Counted from the stretch's first letter, positions 50,623 to 59,772 are shown. The stretch: 64,000 nucleotides of DNA from Microbacterium terregens (GCF_039534975.1 NZ_BAAAWH010000001.1:1612001-1676000); one strand, 5' to 3'. Notes: a model not told the origin generated them from the letters alone. Numbers and translations are program-made.

Positions 50623-51939
50623 TCACCCCTCGACGAACGCGCGGCGGAGGATGGGCCTGGTCGCGAGAGTGCTGAACCAGACGATTCCGATGCCCGCGCC
50701 GACGACCGCGGCGATCGTGATGAGTGAGGCGGGCGCTGTGACGAGCGCGACCCCGAGCAACGGGAAGATCAACACGCCCGCGCACAACGCCGACCCGAGC
50801 GCCGTGAAAAGCAGCGGGCTCATGATCGCCCGGCGTCGGGCGAGCTCGACGGTCTCGATCGGCATGCCCAGGCGGTGCAGGCTGCGATGCAGCTCTTGAC
50901 GGTCCAGGATCTCCGCTGCCTGGTTCACTCCGACTGAGGCCGCCACCATGAGGAACGATGCGACGAGGACGATCGTCACGCCGGTGCGGATGTCGGAGGC
51001 AAGCATCACATCTTCGATGGACCCGCCGCCCATGACCTCGAGCGCAGCGACCGCAGCACCGGCGAACACTGCGATGAAGCTCGCCATCGCGATTCCGCTC
51101 ACCTGGCGCCACGCCGCTTTTGGTGACTCCAGGCCTGTGCGGGCGGCGAGCAGCTGGTCCGCCCGCTGTGCGCGCCGCAGTCGTCGCCGCGCCTGCAGGC
51201 CGATCGCCCACGGTCCGATGACGTTGAGCACCGCGAATGCGATCGCGAAGACGACGGAGAGCACGACGATGGTCGGCAGAACGCTCGCCGCTCCGGGAAC
51301 CACCGAGATCAGGCCGAACGCTGCGCCGAGCGCGATGACCGTGATGACGGCGCGGATCCAGTGGGGCTTCTCGGTCACCGCTCGGGTGCGGACGCCGAGC
51401 GGCGAGATGACGACTTTCCGCAGCCCGAGGGCGGCGCTGGCCGCGGCCAGCAGCACGATCGCGGCCACGACCGCAAGGCCGATCGGCGCGGGCAGCAGCA
51501 CGGATCCCGCACCCAGTGCCGCACCGCGGAACGGGATGAGACCGACGAAAGGCACGATCAGCAGGTGGACGAGGACGCCGGCCACTGCCCCGACCGCGGC
51601 CACGATGGTCGACTCGGCGACGGTTGCTGCCACGACGCCGGCCGGCGAGACGCCCAGGAGCCGGAGGGTGGAGAGGCGCTCATCGCGTCGGCGGGCCGAC
51701 AGCCGCGCGGCGGCGCCCCCGAGCGTGACCAGCGGCACGACCAGCAGGACGAGCGCCATCGCGGCCAGGACATGGTAGATCTGCGCTTCTGGGTCCGTCC
51801 ACGTCCAGAAGGACTGCGCGCCGCCGACGACGGTCAGTACCAGGGCGCTGACGGTAGCGAACGCGACGACCGGTAGAGCGATCACATGCTTCTGCCCCGC
51901 GGTGGGCCGCAGCAGCAGCACCAGGACACCGGGGTTCAC
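50623..51939 (-). CDS. FtsX/MacB-like ABC transporter permease
   Basis: A 438-residue membrane protein with about eight helices in two halves, each with the FtsX-type pattern. LSARRRDERLSTLRLLGVSPAGVVAATVAES is the characteristic coupling region after a helix, and ILDRQELHRSLHRLGMPIETVELARRRAIMSPLL is its second copy. The GTG at 51939 overlaps the stop of the ATPase gene (GTGA). The pair forms an ABC exporter of the MacB/LolCDE mechanotransmission group, commonly for peptides, antibiotics or lipids. No two-component system is adjacent. Confidence 0.9.
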   Translation of the reverse strand: MNPGVLVLLLRPTAGQKHVIALPVVAFATVSALVLTVVGGAQSFWTWTDPEAQIYHVLAAMALVLLVVPLVTLGGAAARLSARRRDERLSTLRLLGVSPAGVVAATVAESTIVAAVGAVAGVLVHLLIVPFVGLIPFRGAALGAGSVLLPAPIGLAVVAAIVLLAAASAALGLRKVVISPLGVRTRAVTEKPHWIRAVITVIALGAAFGLISVVPGAASVLPTIVVLSVVFAIAFAVLNVIGPWAIGLQARRRLRRAQRADQLLAARTGLESPKAAWRQVSGIAMASFIAVFAGAAVAALEVMGGGSIEDVMLASDIRTGVTIVLVASFLMVAASVGVNQAAEILDRQELHRSLHRLGMPIETVELARRRAIMSPLLFTALGSALCAGVLIFPLLGVALVTAPASLITIAAVVGAGIGIVWFSTLATRPILRRAFVEG

Positions 51940-52631
51940 GCCGGAATCCCTGCGGTGACCAGGCGACCGTCGCGCACGGACAGCGTACGTGAGCAGCGGG
52001 CGGCGACCTCGGCGTCGTGGGTTACGACCACGAGCGTGCGTCCCTGCTGGGTGGTCGCCCACAGCAGCGCATCCATCACGTCCCCGGAGGTGCGCGAGTC
52101 GAGCGCCCCCGTCGGCTCATCGGCGAAGACGACCTCGGCGCCCGTCACCTGTGCGCGTGCGATCGCGACCCGCTGGGCCTGCCCGCCGGAAAGTTCGCCG
52201 ATGCGGCGGTCCTCCAGCCCCGCGAGGCCGAGGGCCGCGAGCCAGGAGGCAGCGCGTTCGGTGGACTCCGCGCGCCCGCGTCCGGTGATCATCAGCGCGA
52301 TCGCGACGTTCTCGAGCGCGGTCAGCTCGGGGAGGAGAAGACCCTGCTGGAAGACGAACCCGAAGTTCTCCCTGCGCAATTTCGATCGTCCCGTCTCGCT
52401 GAGCGAGGTGACCTCCACCGGGCCGGCGGCGGCGGGGGAGAAGACCACGCGACCCTGATCGGGTGCGGTGATGCCGGCGAGCACGTGCAGGAGAGTCGTC
52501 TTGCCCGAACCGGATGCCCCCATGACCGCCACCGACTCGCCGCGCAGGATGGTGAGGTCCACGCCGGCGAGGGCGGTCGTCGATCCGTAGCTCTTGAAGA
52601 GTCCGCGGGCGTGCAGCACTGAGTGGTTCAT
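51936..52631 (-). CDS. ABC transporter ATP-binding protein (MacB/LolD type)
   Basis: A 231-residue ATPase with Walker A GASGSGKTT, Q-loop in VFQQGLLLPELTALENV, signature LSGGQAQR, Walker B VVFADEPTGALDS and switch His in VVTHDAEVA. It belongs to the LolD/MacB/FtsE group that energises FtsX-type permeases. It is translationally coupled to the permease downstream. The encoded exporter is likely to act at the cell envelope. Confidence 0.95.
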   Translation of the reverse strand: MNHSVLHARGLFKSYGSTTALAGVDLTILRGESVAVMGASGSGKTTLLHVLAGITAPDQGRVVFSPAAAGPVEVTSLSETGRSKLRRENFGFVFQQGLLLPELTALENVAIALMITGRGRAESTERAASWLAALGLAGLEDRRIGELSGGQAQRVAIARAQVTGAEVVFADEPTGALDSRTSGDVMDALLWATTQQGRTLVVVTHDAEVAARCSRTLSVRDGRLVTAGIPA

Positions 52632-52787
52632 GATTCCAGCCTCGTCGCCGTGGCCCTCGCTGTCGTCGTCCGTGCGGATGACCCCTACCTCGGGCCGTCA
52701 TCCTGAAGGGTGACGGCGGTCCAACCCGTCGACCCGGTCGTCCCCTCCCGGCTGCGGGCGGGCACCCGGCGGCACCCCCGGCGGGAG

Positions 52788-54542
52788 TCAGAGCCCGGGC
52801 AGGTGACGGATGTTCGAGCGAGCCATCGCCACGGCTTCGGCCGCCCCGCCGCGCAGCACGATCTTCGACATCGCCAAGGCGAAACCACGCACCTGATCGC
52901 CGGTGATCGCCGGCGGCAACGACAGCGCACGCGGGTCCGTGGCGATATCGACGAGCGCCGGACCCGGGTGGGCGAGCGCCGCGGCGACCGCATCGCGGAG
53001 CTGGGTCGGATCTTCGATGCGCGCGGCGTGGAACCCGATTGCGGCGGCAATCGCACCGTAGTCGGCGCTTGGCACATCGACGCCGAAGTCAGGGATGCCA
53101 TCCACGAGCATCTCGAGCTTGACCAGGCCGAGCGTGGAGTTGTTGAACACGAACACCTTCACCGGCAGGCTGTACGCCGTGGCGGTGATGAGCTCGCCGA
53201 GCAGCATCGAGAGCCCGCCGTCGCCGGCGATCGCGACGACCTGGCGCTCCGGGTAGGCCACCTGAGCGCCGAGGGCGTGGGGCAGCGCATTCGCCATCGT
53301 GCCGTGCAGGAAGGACCCGATGATCCGCCGCTCCGGCCCGGGGGTGACGTACCGCGCCTGCCATACGTTGCCCATCCCGGTGTCGGCGGTGAAGATCGCG
53401 TCGGATGCCGTGAGCTCGTCGATGACCGTGATGGCGAACTCCGGATGGATCGGCGCGCGTGTTCCGACATCGGTGTAGGTGCCCACGACGCTCGTGAGGA
53501 GTTTGTCGTGCCTCTTCAAGGTGCGGTCCAGGAACGTGCGCTTGGGCTTGGGCGCCACAAGTTCGGTGAGCCGCGCCAGAGTCGACCTCACGTCACCGTG
53601 CACCGGGTGCGCCACGCTCACGCGGCGGCCCAGGTGCGAGGCATCCGTGTCGATCTGGGCGATCGTGATCTTGTCAGGATCGGGAAGGAACTGCTCGTAC
53701 GGGAAATCGGTCCCCAGGAGAAGGAGGAGATCTGCATCATGGATGCCGGCATGCGCGGCGCCATAGCCCAGCAGGCCCGTCATGCCGACGTCGAAGGGGT
53801 TGTCGTACTGGATCCATTGCTTTCCACGCAAGGAGTGCGCGATCGGCGCCTTCAGCAGCTCGGCGAACGCGATGACCTCGTCGTGCGCGCCCTCCACGCC
53901 GGCGCCGGCGAAGATCGCGACCGTGCCGGCGTCGTCGATCGCCTGGGCGAGGGAGCGAACGTCGGCGTCGGCGGGCACCAGCCGCGGCGTCCCGGTGGGG
54001 ACGAGCATCGGGAAGGAGTCCGTCGCGTCGAACTCCGCCACGTCGCCCGGGATGATCAGCACAGCGACACCGGGGCCGGTCATCGCGTGACGGAGCGCGG
54101 CGTTCACGGTGCGGGGAGACTGGTCGGCGGTCATCACCATCTCGCAGTAGTTCGAGCACTCCACGAACAGGCGCTCGGGGTGCGTCTCCTGGAAGTAGCT
54201 CGTTCCGATCTCGCGCGTCGGGATGTGGCTGGCGATGGCGAGCACCGGGGCTTTGGAGCGGTGCGCGTCGTAGAGGCCGTTGATGAGGTGCAGGTTTCCC
54301 GGCCCGCAGCTTCCCGCACAGACCGCGAGCTTGCCGGTGAGTTGCGCCTCGGCGGCGGCCATGAGCGCCGCAGACTCCTCGTGACGGACATGGATCCAGT
54401 CGATACCGCCCTTCGCGCTGCCTCCGGAGCGTCGGACGGCATCCACGATGGGGTTGAGCGAATCGCCGACGATACCGTAGATGTGCTCGACGCCGACGGC
54501 GATCAGCTGGGCGACGAGTTGGTCGGCGATGGTGCGGGCCAT
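52788..54542 (-). CDS. poxB: Thiamine-diphosphate-dependent pyruvate oxidase/dehydrogenase (PoxB type)
   Basis: A 584-residue TPP enzyme. The N-terminal pyrimidine-binding domain has catalytic Glu in HVRHEESAALMAAAEAQ. A central FAD-type domain (TVAIFAGAGVEGA, LLLLLGTDFPYEQFLP) and the C-terminal pyrophosphate-binding domain with GDGG (VVAIAGDGGLSMLLGEL) and the following Asn pair (FVFNNSTLG) come next. Length fits PoxB: pyruvate to acetate and CO2, electrons to quinone. It ends without the obvious amphipathic membrane helix of E. coli PoxB, but the last residues are not decisive. The ATG at 54542 follows GAGGAG. It is downstream of the CrtC-like lipoprotein and its terminator. Confidence 0.93.
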   Translation of the reverse strand: MARTIADQLVAQLIAVGVEHIYGIVGDSLNPIVDAVRRSGGSAKGGIDWIHVRHEESAALMAAAEAQLTGKLAVCAGSCGPGNLHLINGLYDAHRSKAPVLAIASHIPTREIGTSYFQETHPERLFVECSNYCEMVMTADQSPRTVNAALRHAMTGPGVAVLIIPGDVAEFDATDSFPMLVPTGTPRLVPADADVRSLAQAIDDAGTVAIFAGAGVEGAHDEVIAFAELLKAPIAHSLRGKQWIQYDNPFDVGMTGLLGYGAAHAGIHDADLLLLLGTDFPYEQFLPDPDKITIAQIDTDASHLGRRVSVAHPVHGDVRSTLARLTELVAPKPKRTFLDRTLKRHDKLLTSVVGTYTDVGTRAPIHPEFAITVIDELTASDAIFTADTGMGNVWQARYVTPGPERRIIGSFLHGTMANALPHALGAQVAYPERQVVAIAGDGGLSMLLGELITATAYSLPVKVFVFNNSTLGLVKLEMLVDGIPDFGVDVPSADYGAIAAAIGFHAARIEDPTQLRDAVAAALAHPGPALVDIATDPRALSLPPAITGDQVRGFALAMSKIVLRGGAAEAVAMARSNIRHLPGL

Positions 54543-54681
54543 GGGCTCCTCTTTCGGTCGACGGGCGTCGGACCAGTCTTCTCCGACACAGTCGACACGT
54601 CGAGGGGCGTGGACTGATCCGTGTTCGGGATGCCGGCGTCCCACACGCGATCTGAGCGACCGAACATCGTCCCGCGGCAAG

Positions 54682-54715
54682 AGGAAAGGGCCGGCCCGAA
54701 GGCCGACCCTTTCCT
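54682..54715 (-). terminator. Terminator of the CrtC-like lipoprotein gene
   Basis: AGGAAAGGG (54682-54690) pairs with CCCTTTCCT (54707-54715), extended by CGGCC (54692-54696) with GGCCG (54701-54705) around a CGAA tetraloop. It lies 12 bases after the gene's stop. There is no T-run. Confidence 0.8.
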
Positions 54716-54727
54716 CCGCTCGAGCGG

Positions 54728-56140
54728 TCAGAACGCCTGTTCGATCCAGGCGTCGCCCGATACCGGCTTTCCGAGCATCATTCCTTCGGGCTCGGCGGTG
54801 CCCTCGTAGACGGGAGAGCCGCTGATGGCGAACTCCTGGTTCTGCAGTCGTGTCGTCACGGTGATGTCCACATCGAAGGAGGGGATCTCCACCCGGAACT
54901 GCTGGGCGTAGCCGTTCCCGCTGTCCGGGCTCGTCCACAGCTCGCCGACCGGCGTGACGGTGCTCGCCACGTAGTAGAGGTTGCCGTCCGGGTCCTGCAG
55001 GGTCGCGTAGGCGTCCACCGAGACGCCGATCTCGGGCTTGTACCCCTCGCCGATGATGCCGGCGTTCGAGATCGTGTAGCCGTTGTCCAGCTGCATGTCC
55101 TGCAGCAGCCAGCGCACCCGGGTGTCGGAGGTCCCGCCGCCGAAGTATCCGTACTCGTGGTCCATCCACGTGGTGCCTTCGACCGCGAACTCCTCGCCGT
55201 CGATGGTGATCGTTCCCGACGCGGCGAGCCTCGTGTACGAGAAGTAGTAGTTGTCCTTCGTGAGGTCCTGGGTCGTCGAGCTCGGCTCGATGCCCGTGCC
55301 CCAGACGTAGAACGGACGCCCCTGCTGAGAGAACGTGAGATCGAACTCGACCTCGTCGAGGGTCTCGTTGTCCACGAGCAGCGACTGCACAGCGATGTTC
55401 TGCGTGGGGTCCGCCTTCGGTGCCGTCATCGAGACGTAGCTGCGGACGGCGACCGCGGTCGCACCCGTGCCATCGCCACCCGTAAGGGTCACCGTCGGGG
55501 TGGTGCTGTAACCGGTGCCCGGCTTGAGCAGCACGATCTGGCTCACACCGCCGTCGGAATCGAGGATCGCAACAGCCGAGGCGTCCGACCCATCGCCCTC
55601 GATCTTCACGTCCGGAGCCTTCGTATAGCCAGTCCCCGCATTCGTCACGGAGAAGCCGCCGACCGCCCAGCTGGGGTCGCCGAGCCTGGCGTACCAGTCC
55701 TTCTTCGGGTCGCCTTCGGCCCAGTTCGCGACGTCGAAGACGCCGAGCGGACTGGGGCCGTACACCTGAGTGCGCTGGTAATGGCGCTGGTTCTCGATGT
55801 CACTCAGCGACACCTGCGTCATCGCGAAGTCCTGGCCGGTGAATGATGCCGCGTTGATCTCGAAGCCGAACACCCGATCTCCGGCGCGCAGCGTGCCGAT
55901 GTGCCACCACCACTCCGTGGGCGCGCCGTCGTGACGGTACATGTCCTCGGGCACGCTGAGGACGACGTTCTCCTCCGGCACCGGGTCGGGCTGCGTCGTG
56001 CCCGTCCACATCGTGTTCGTGGGAACGGGAACGGTTGGCGCGGCCACTCCTCCCGGACCGCCGCAGGCGGTCAGCGCTGCGGTGAGCGCTCCGACGATGC
56101 CGATCCCGACTGCTCGTGCTTTCCAGGGAGTCCGTGTCAT
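54728..56140 (-). CDS. CrtC/AttH-like lipocalin-domain lipoprotein with an inserted repeat module
   Basis: A 470-residue secreted lipoprotein: signal peptide with lipobox LTAC (Cys26), then a CrtC/AttH-type two-domain lipocalin (EWWWHIGTLRAGDRVFGFEI near residue 77, TTWMDHEYGYFGGG about 330). CrtC proteins hydrate carotenoids; the wider family is functionally mixed, so carotenoid chemistry here is unproven. Between about residues 163 and 235 it carries two copies of GTGYxxxPxVxI/L, a pattern of phage-tail and adhesin repeats, inserted inside the lipocalin part. The ATG start is seven bases after a TAGCAT -10 box, so it is probably leaderless. Confidence 0.85.
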   Translation of the reverse strand: MTRTPWKARAVGIGIVGALTAALTACGGPGGVAAPTVPVPTNTMWTGTTQPDPVPEENVVLSVPEDMYRHDGAPTEWWWHIGTLRAGDRVFGFEINAASFTGQDFAMTQVSLSDIENQRHYQRTQVYGPSPLGVFDVANWAEGDPKKDWYARLGDPSWAVGGFSVTNAGTGYTKAPDVKIEGDGSDASAVAILDSDGGVSQIVLLKPGTGYSTTPTVTLTGGDGTGATAVAVRSYVSMTAPKADPTQNIAVQSLLVDNETLDEVEFDLTFSQQGRPFYVWGTGIEPSSTTQDLTKDNYYFSYTRLAASGTITIDGEEFAVEGTTWMDHEYGYFGGGTSDTRVRWLLQDMQLDNGYTISNAGIIGEGYKPEIGVSVDAYATLQDPDGNLYYVASTVTPVGELWTSPDSGNGYAQQFRVEIPSFDVDITVTTRLQNQEFAISGSPVYEGTAEPEGMMLGKPVSGDAWIEQAF

Positions 56141-56147
56141 GTTGCTG

Positions 56148-56153
56148 ATGCTA
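56148..56153 (-). promoter_or_regulatory. -10 box of a leaderless promoter (CrtC-like lipoprotein)
   Basis: Minus-strand TAGCAT, 7 bases before the ATG at 56140. Confidence 0.45.
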
Positions 56154-56184
56154 TCGATGCGATACCGGCATTCTGCTCAGTAAT

Positions 56185-56225
56185 TGGTGAGCGCGTTCTT
56201 CGATACCTAAGCGTTATGCTCACCA
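56185..56225. promoter_or_regulatory. Inverted repeat between divergent lipoprotein genes
   Basis: TGGTGAGC (56185-56192) and GCTCACCA (56218-56225) form a perfect 8-bp inverted repeat with a 25-base gap, centred between the two divergent lipoprotein genes. It may be a shared operator; the two halves are about three helical turns apart. Confidence 0.4.
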
Positions 56226-56331
56226 GTCCCGTACCCGGGACCGTGTGCGGGCGCCCCGCCGTTTCCCGCTATTGTCCAAAGGGGCACACCAGAGGTCGTG
56301 CATCGGCCGAGGCACGACCGGGGGGTTAGCT

Positions 56332-56817
56332 GTGGAGCGGGCAACGAAGTATCTGAAACAGGCAGCGGGGCTCGCCGTCTGCGCCGTGATGGCGCTGACG
56401 ATCACGGCATGCAGCACCGCGCCGACGGCATCCGAGACGATGGCACCGAAGATCAGTGCCATCGACATCGCCACGGGAGACCAATCCGAGCCGGTGGAGG
56501 TCGCCGTCGACGGCGGTGCGGCCGGGGTGGGGGTGACGTTCCGCGAGATCACGATCGAGCCGGGCGCAGGAACAGGCGAGCACTGCCACTACGGACAGCT
56601 GATCGCCGTCGTGCAGGCGGGCGAGCTCACGCACTACTCCGAGACGCATCCCGGCGGGGTCCGCGTGTACAAGGCGGGCGAGTCCATCATCGAGGGTGCC
56701 GGCTACCCGCACGAAGGGCGCAACGAGGGCGACAGCGAGGTGATCCTCTGGGTCACTTACGTCATCCCCGACGGCAAGCCCCTGGCCGAGACCGAACTCG
56801 CCAACTGCGACAGCTGA
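56332..56817 (+). CDS. Cupin-domain lipoprotein
   Basis: A 161-residue protein with a signal peptide and lipobox ITAC (Cys27), so it is a surface lipoprotein. A cupin barrel follows (GAGTGEHCHYGQLIAVVQAGEL as motif 1 with two His, AGYPHEGRN with another His). The ligand set is His-rich but lacks the usual motif-1 Glu position, so metal binding is uncertain. It starts with GTG 12 bases after a GGGGGG tract. It is divergent from the CrtC-like lipoprotein gene. Confidence 0.8.
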   Translation: MERATKYLKQAAGLAVCAVMALTITACSTAPTASETMAPKISAIDIATGDQSEPVEVAVDGGAAGVGVTFREITIEPGAGTGEHCHYGQLIAVVQAGELTHYSETHPGGVRVYKAGESIIEGAGYPHEGRNEGDSEVILWVTYVIPDGKPLAETELANCDS

Positions 56818-56891
56818 CGACCTGGGGATCTCGCCTCGCCCCGTGGCATGCTGGACAGGCTGCGCACCGGCGCGGGCGAAGGGGGATCCTC

Positions 56892-57884
56892 ATGCAGAAG
56901 CGACCGCTCGGCCGCACCGGCCGCGACGTCTCGGCGATCGGGTTGGGAACCTGGCAGCTGGGCGCGGACTGGGGTTCGGTCAGCGAGGATGACGCGCTCG
57001 CTGTCCTCGCGGCATCCGCCGATCGCGGCGTCACCCTCTTCGACACCGCCGATGTCTACGGCGATGGACGCAGCGAGTCGCTGATCGGCCGCTTCCTCGC
57101 CGACCGGCCCGGCCACGGCATCACGGTGGCGACGAAGATGGGCAGGCGCGGCCCGCAGGACCCGCAGAACTACAACCTCGAGAACTTCCGCGCCTGGACC
57201 GCGCGCTCACGCGCCAACCTGGGCGTCGACACGCTGGACCTCGTTCAGCTGCACTGTCCGCCGTCTGCGGTGATCGAGGATGCCGCGACCTACGACGCAC
57301 TCGATGCTCTCGTCGCAGAGGGAGCCATCGGGGCGTATGGGGTGTCGGTCGAGACGTGCGCGCAGGCGCTCGCTGTGATCGCGCGGCCGAACGTCACAAA
57401 CGTGCAGATCATCTTCAACCCGTTCCGGCTCAAACCACTCGACGAGGTGCTGCCCGCTGCTGCCGCTGCCGGTGTCGCGATCTTCGCGCGCGTGCCGCTG
57501 GCGTCCGGACTGCTCTCGGGCAAGTACACCGCCGCGACGACATTCGCCGACAACGACCACCGCAGCTACAACCGCCATGGCGAAGCGTTCGACCGAGGGG
57601 AGACGTTCTCGGGCGTGGATTACGGGATCGGACTCGCCGCCGCAACGGAGCTGGCCGCCGCTGTGCCCGACGGCGTTTCGCTGCCGGCCGCGACCCTCGC
57701 CTGGATCGCGTCCCAGACCGGGGTGACGAGCGTCATCCCGGGGGCCCGCAACGTTCGCCAGGCGGTGTCCAATGCGGATGCCGCGGCCCTGCTGGACGGC
57801 GGATTCGACGTCGACGCGTTCGACGCGATCGTCCGCGACGTCTACGACCGTCGTCTGCGCGAGGCCGTCCACCCGCTCTGGTGA
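56892..57884 (+). CDS. Aldo/keto reductase
   Basis: A 330-residue NADPH-dependent oxidoreductase. The catalytic tetrad is complete: Asp51 and Tyr56 in FDTADVYG, Lys82 in ATKMG and His121 in VQLHCPPS. The C-terminal cofactor motif SVIPGARNVRQAVSNADA is present. A GGGGGAT element precedes the ATG. It is 74 bases downstream of the cupin lipoprotein, so perhaps co-transcribed. The substrate is unknown. Confidence 0.94.
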   Translation: MQKRPLGRTGRDVSAIGLGTWQLGADWGSVSEDDALAVLAASADRGVTLFDTADVYGDGRSESLIGRFLADRPGHGITVATKMGRRGPQDPQNYNLENFRAWTARSRANLGVDTLDLVQLHCPPSAVIEDAATYDALDALVAEGAIGAYGVSVETCAQALAVIARPNVTNVQIIFNPFRLKPLDEVLPAAAAAGVAIFARVPLASGLLSGKYTAATTFADNDHRSYNRHGEAFDRGETFSGVDYGIGLAAATELAAAVPDGVSLPAATLAWIASQTGVTSVIPGARNVRQAVSNADAAALLDGGFDVDAFDAIVRDVYDRRLREAVHPLW

Positions 57885-57906
57885 GAAGCGACCGACGCCG
57901 CGACTG

Positions 57907-58521
57907 CTACAGCTCCAGCCTCATCACCAGCCGCCGCTTCGTCGGGTGGGACACCTCTGCGAACCCTGCCGCAAGGAACGGTCCGACGGCCCCGACGTTC
58001 ATCTCGTCCCACATGATCTGCGCGCCACCGGTGAGGAGCGGATAGCCCTCGACCGCCTTCGCCCCGCGCGCGCGGGCGTGCTCGACGGCGGCGGCGACGA
58101 GCGGGTAGGTCAGCCCCCGATGGCGGTGACCCTTTGCGACGATCAGGCACGCGATCGCCCACACCGAAGGATCGTCCTTGTCCTCCTGGCGACCTGACCA
58201 CGGCACCGGCGAGCCGCGCAGACGCCCGAAGACGCCGCGGACGTCGACCGCGCACCATCCGGCGGGCTCGTCGCCCACGTATGCCACGATGCCGATCGTC
58301 TCGGTCGATCGCGGGTCGTCGCAGTGCGTCTCGGCGCGGAGGATGGCGGCGCGTTCCGATTCCGGCATACGCCACCAGTCGTGATCGCCGAGGCGCTGCC
58401 GCTGACATTGGCAACGTCCGGCCGGTCCCGTCAGGATGGCCTGCAAATCGTCCCACGTCGCCTCATTGGCGGGCACGATCCGCACCGCAGCGCGCAGCTC
58501 CGCCCCGATTTCGTGGTGCAT
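57907..58521 (-). CDS. GNAT-family acetyltransferase
   Basis: A 204-residue GNAT protein. Residues 80-150 contain VAYVGDEPAGWCAVDVRG, the central strands, and ACLIVAKGHRHRGLTYPLVAAAVEHARARGA, motif A with the acetyl-CoA loop; FLAAGFAEV is the C-terminal signature. The N-terminus has a Cys/Trp-rich insertion (AGRCQCQRQRLGDHDWW). The ATG at 58521 has a TACTCT box 6 bases upstream, so leaderless transcription is likely. Confidence 0.9.
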   Translation of the reverse strand: MHHEIGAELRAAVRIVPANEATWDDLQAILTGPAGRCQCQRQRLGDHDWWRMPESERAAILRAETHCDDPRSTETIGIVAYVGDEPAGWCAVDVRGVFGRLRGSPVPWSGRQEDKDDPSVWAIACLIVAKGHRHRGLTYPLVAAAVEHARARGAKAVEGYPLLTGGAQIMWDEMNVGAVGPFLAAGFAEVSHPTKRRLVMRLEL

Positions 58522-58527
58522 GCAATG

Positions 58528-58533
58528 AGAGTA
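58528..58533 (-). promoter_or_regulatory. -10 box of a leaderless promoter (GNAT gene)
   Basis: Minus-strand TACTCT, 6 bases before the ATG at 58521. Confidence 0.5.
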
Positions 58534-58554
58534 GACCCGGACCATCGCGGGAGT

Positions 58555-59382
58555 ATGGTGAGTGCCGTGTCCCTCTCGCCCCGCGTCACGGTGGTCATCC
58601 CTTGTCGCAATGACGCGGACTTTCTGCGCTCATGCCTTGAGGCGCTCGCGGGCCAGACCCACCCGGCCGATCGAGTGATCGTCGTGGACAATGCCAGCAC
58701 GGATGCCTCGGCCGAGGTCGCGCGTGCCCACGGCGCGGAGGTGTTCGAAGAGGCCCGCATCGGGATCTGGCCGGCCGCGGCGCGCGCCTACGACGAGGCG
58801 CTGCCTGACACCGACATCATCGCGCGGCTCGATGCCGACTCGCGCCCGCACCCCGACTGGATCGCTCGCCTCGTGCGGGCGTTCGTGGCCGATCCTCACC
58901 TGGGTGTTCTCACCGGGGGAGCGGAGTTCTACGGCGCCGGACCCGTCGTGAGCTACCTCGGCGAGCACTGGTATATCGGCGGTGGTCATTTCTGGATCAA
59001 GAAGTGGCTCGGCATCCCCCTCGTCTTCGGGTCGAACTTCGCGATGCGCGCGCGCGTATGGGAGCGGGTCCGCGACGAGGTCGACCGCACGAACGGCAGG
59101 ATCCACGACGACCTCGATCTGACGATCCGGCTGCGTTCCGCGGACGGCGTGCGGTTCGATCCCGAACTGCGCATGCCGGTGTCGGCGCGCCCGCTCGTCA
59201 CGCAGCGAGGCCTGTGGCGGCGTGTCTGGCGCGTCGTGCCGACCTTCGCGGCGAGCTGGCCGGAAGGAGCGGCCTGGAAGCGTCGCGACCTCGAGGGTGG
59301 GCGCGTTCCGGGTGCCGTCACCGGCGATGGTGACACGTGGACGCCGATCGACGAGGACTGGGCGCCGGGCTTCGGTCGGTAG
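58555..59382 (+). CDS. Family 2 glycosyltransferase
   Basis: A 275-residue GT-A glycosyltransferase: VTVVIPCRNDADFLRSCLEAL at the N-terminus, VIVVDNASTDASAEVA for nucleotide binding, and the metal-binding DADS motif (IIARLDADSRPHPDW). DDLDLTIRLR provides the acceptor-side acidic residues. It lacks a C-terminal membrane helix, so it is cytosolic or peripheral. The ATG at 58555 after GGGAG is used; GTG 58567 is an alternative. It probably adds a sugar to a lipid or wall polymer. No polysaccharide cluster surrounds it. Confidence 0.9.
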   Translation: MVSAVSLSPRVTVVIPCRNDADFLRSCLEALAGQTHPADRVIVVDNASTDASAEVARAHGAEVFEEARIGIWPAAARAYDEALPDTDIIARLDADSRPHPDWIARLVRAFVADPHLGVLTGGAEFYGAGPVVSYLGEHWYIGGGHFWIKKWLGIPLVFGSNFAMRARVWERVRDEVDRTNGRIHDDLDLTIRLRSADGVRFDPELRMPVSARPLVTQRGLWRRVWRVVPTFAASWPEGAAWKRRDLEGGRVPGAVTGDGDTWTPIDEDWAPGFGR

Positions 59383-59397
59383 CCCCGTGATCGACGC

Positions 59398-59694
59398 ATG
59401 ATCATCGAATTCGACGGCGAGGTGTTCCGCTGGGACGCCCGTGCGGACGCAGCCTGGTTCTTCGTCGCGATCCCGCCCGAGCTGAGCGCCGAGATCCGTG
59501 AGATCCCGCGGCCGTATCGCGGCTTCGGATCGGTGCGCGTCCGCGCCCGCGTCGGAACCTCGCAGTGGGCGACCTCGATCTTCCCCAGCGACGGGGGTGC
59601 GTACGTGGTGCCGCTCAAGCGTGCGGTCCGGGATGCCGAATCCCTCGTCGAGGGCGGTCCCGTGACCGTGCGCCTCGAGATCCTGGACGGCTGA
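59398..59694 (+). CDS. DUF1905-family protein
   Basis: A 98-residue protein with the family pattern FDGEVFRWDARADAAWFFVAIP at the start and VGTSQWATSIFPSDGGAYVVPLKRAVR in the middle. DUF1905 is a small beta-barrel of unknown function. It follows the glycosyltransferase gene by 15 bases on the same strand. Confidence 0.9.
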   Translation: MIIEFDGEVFRWDARADAAWFFVAIPPELSAEIREIPRPYRGFGSVRVRARVGTSQWATSIFPSDGGAYVVPLKRAVRDAESLVEGGPVTVRLEILDG

Positions 59695-59772
59695 TCCGGC
59701 GGGAAGGATCGCCGCTCGCACGGATTATCCACAGCGCAGGCGGCCTCCGTGAACCACCCCGCACCGAGCGCG

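Noticed and set aside
52710..54617. 635-codon plus-strand frame
   Set aside because: Antisense shadow of the PoxB-type gene, whose motifs are unambiguous.
54543..55169. N-terminal extension of the PoxB frame
   Set aside because: It runs through the terminator and antisense of the lipoprotein gene; the ATG at 54542 with GAGGAG is the clear start.
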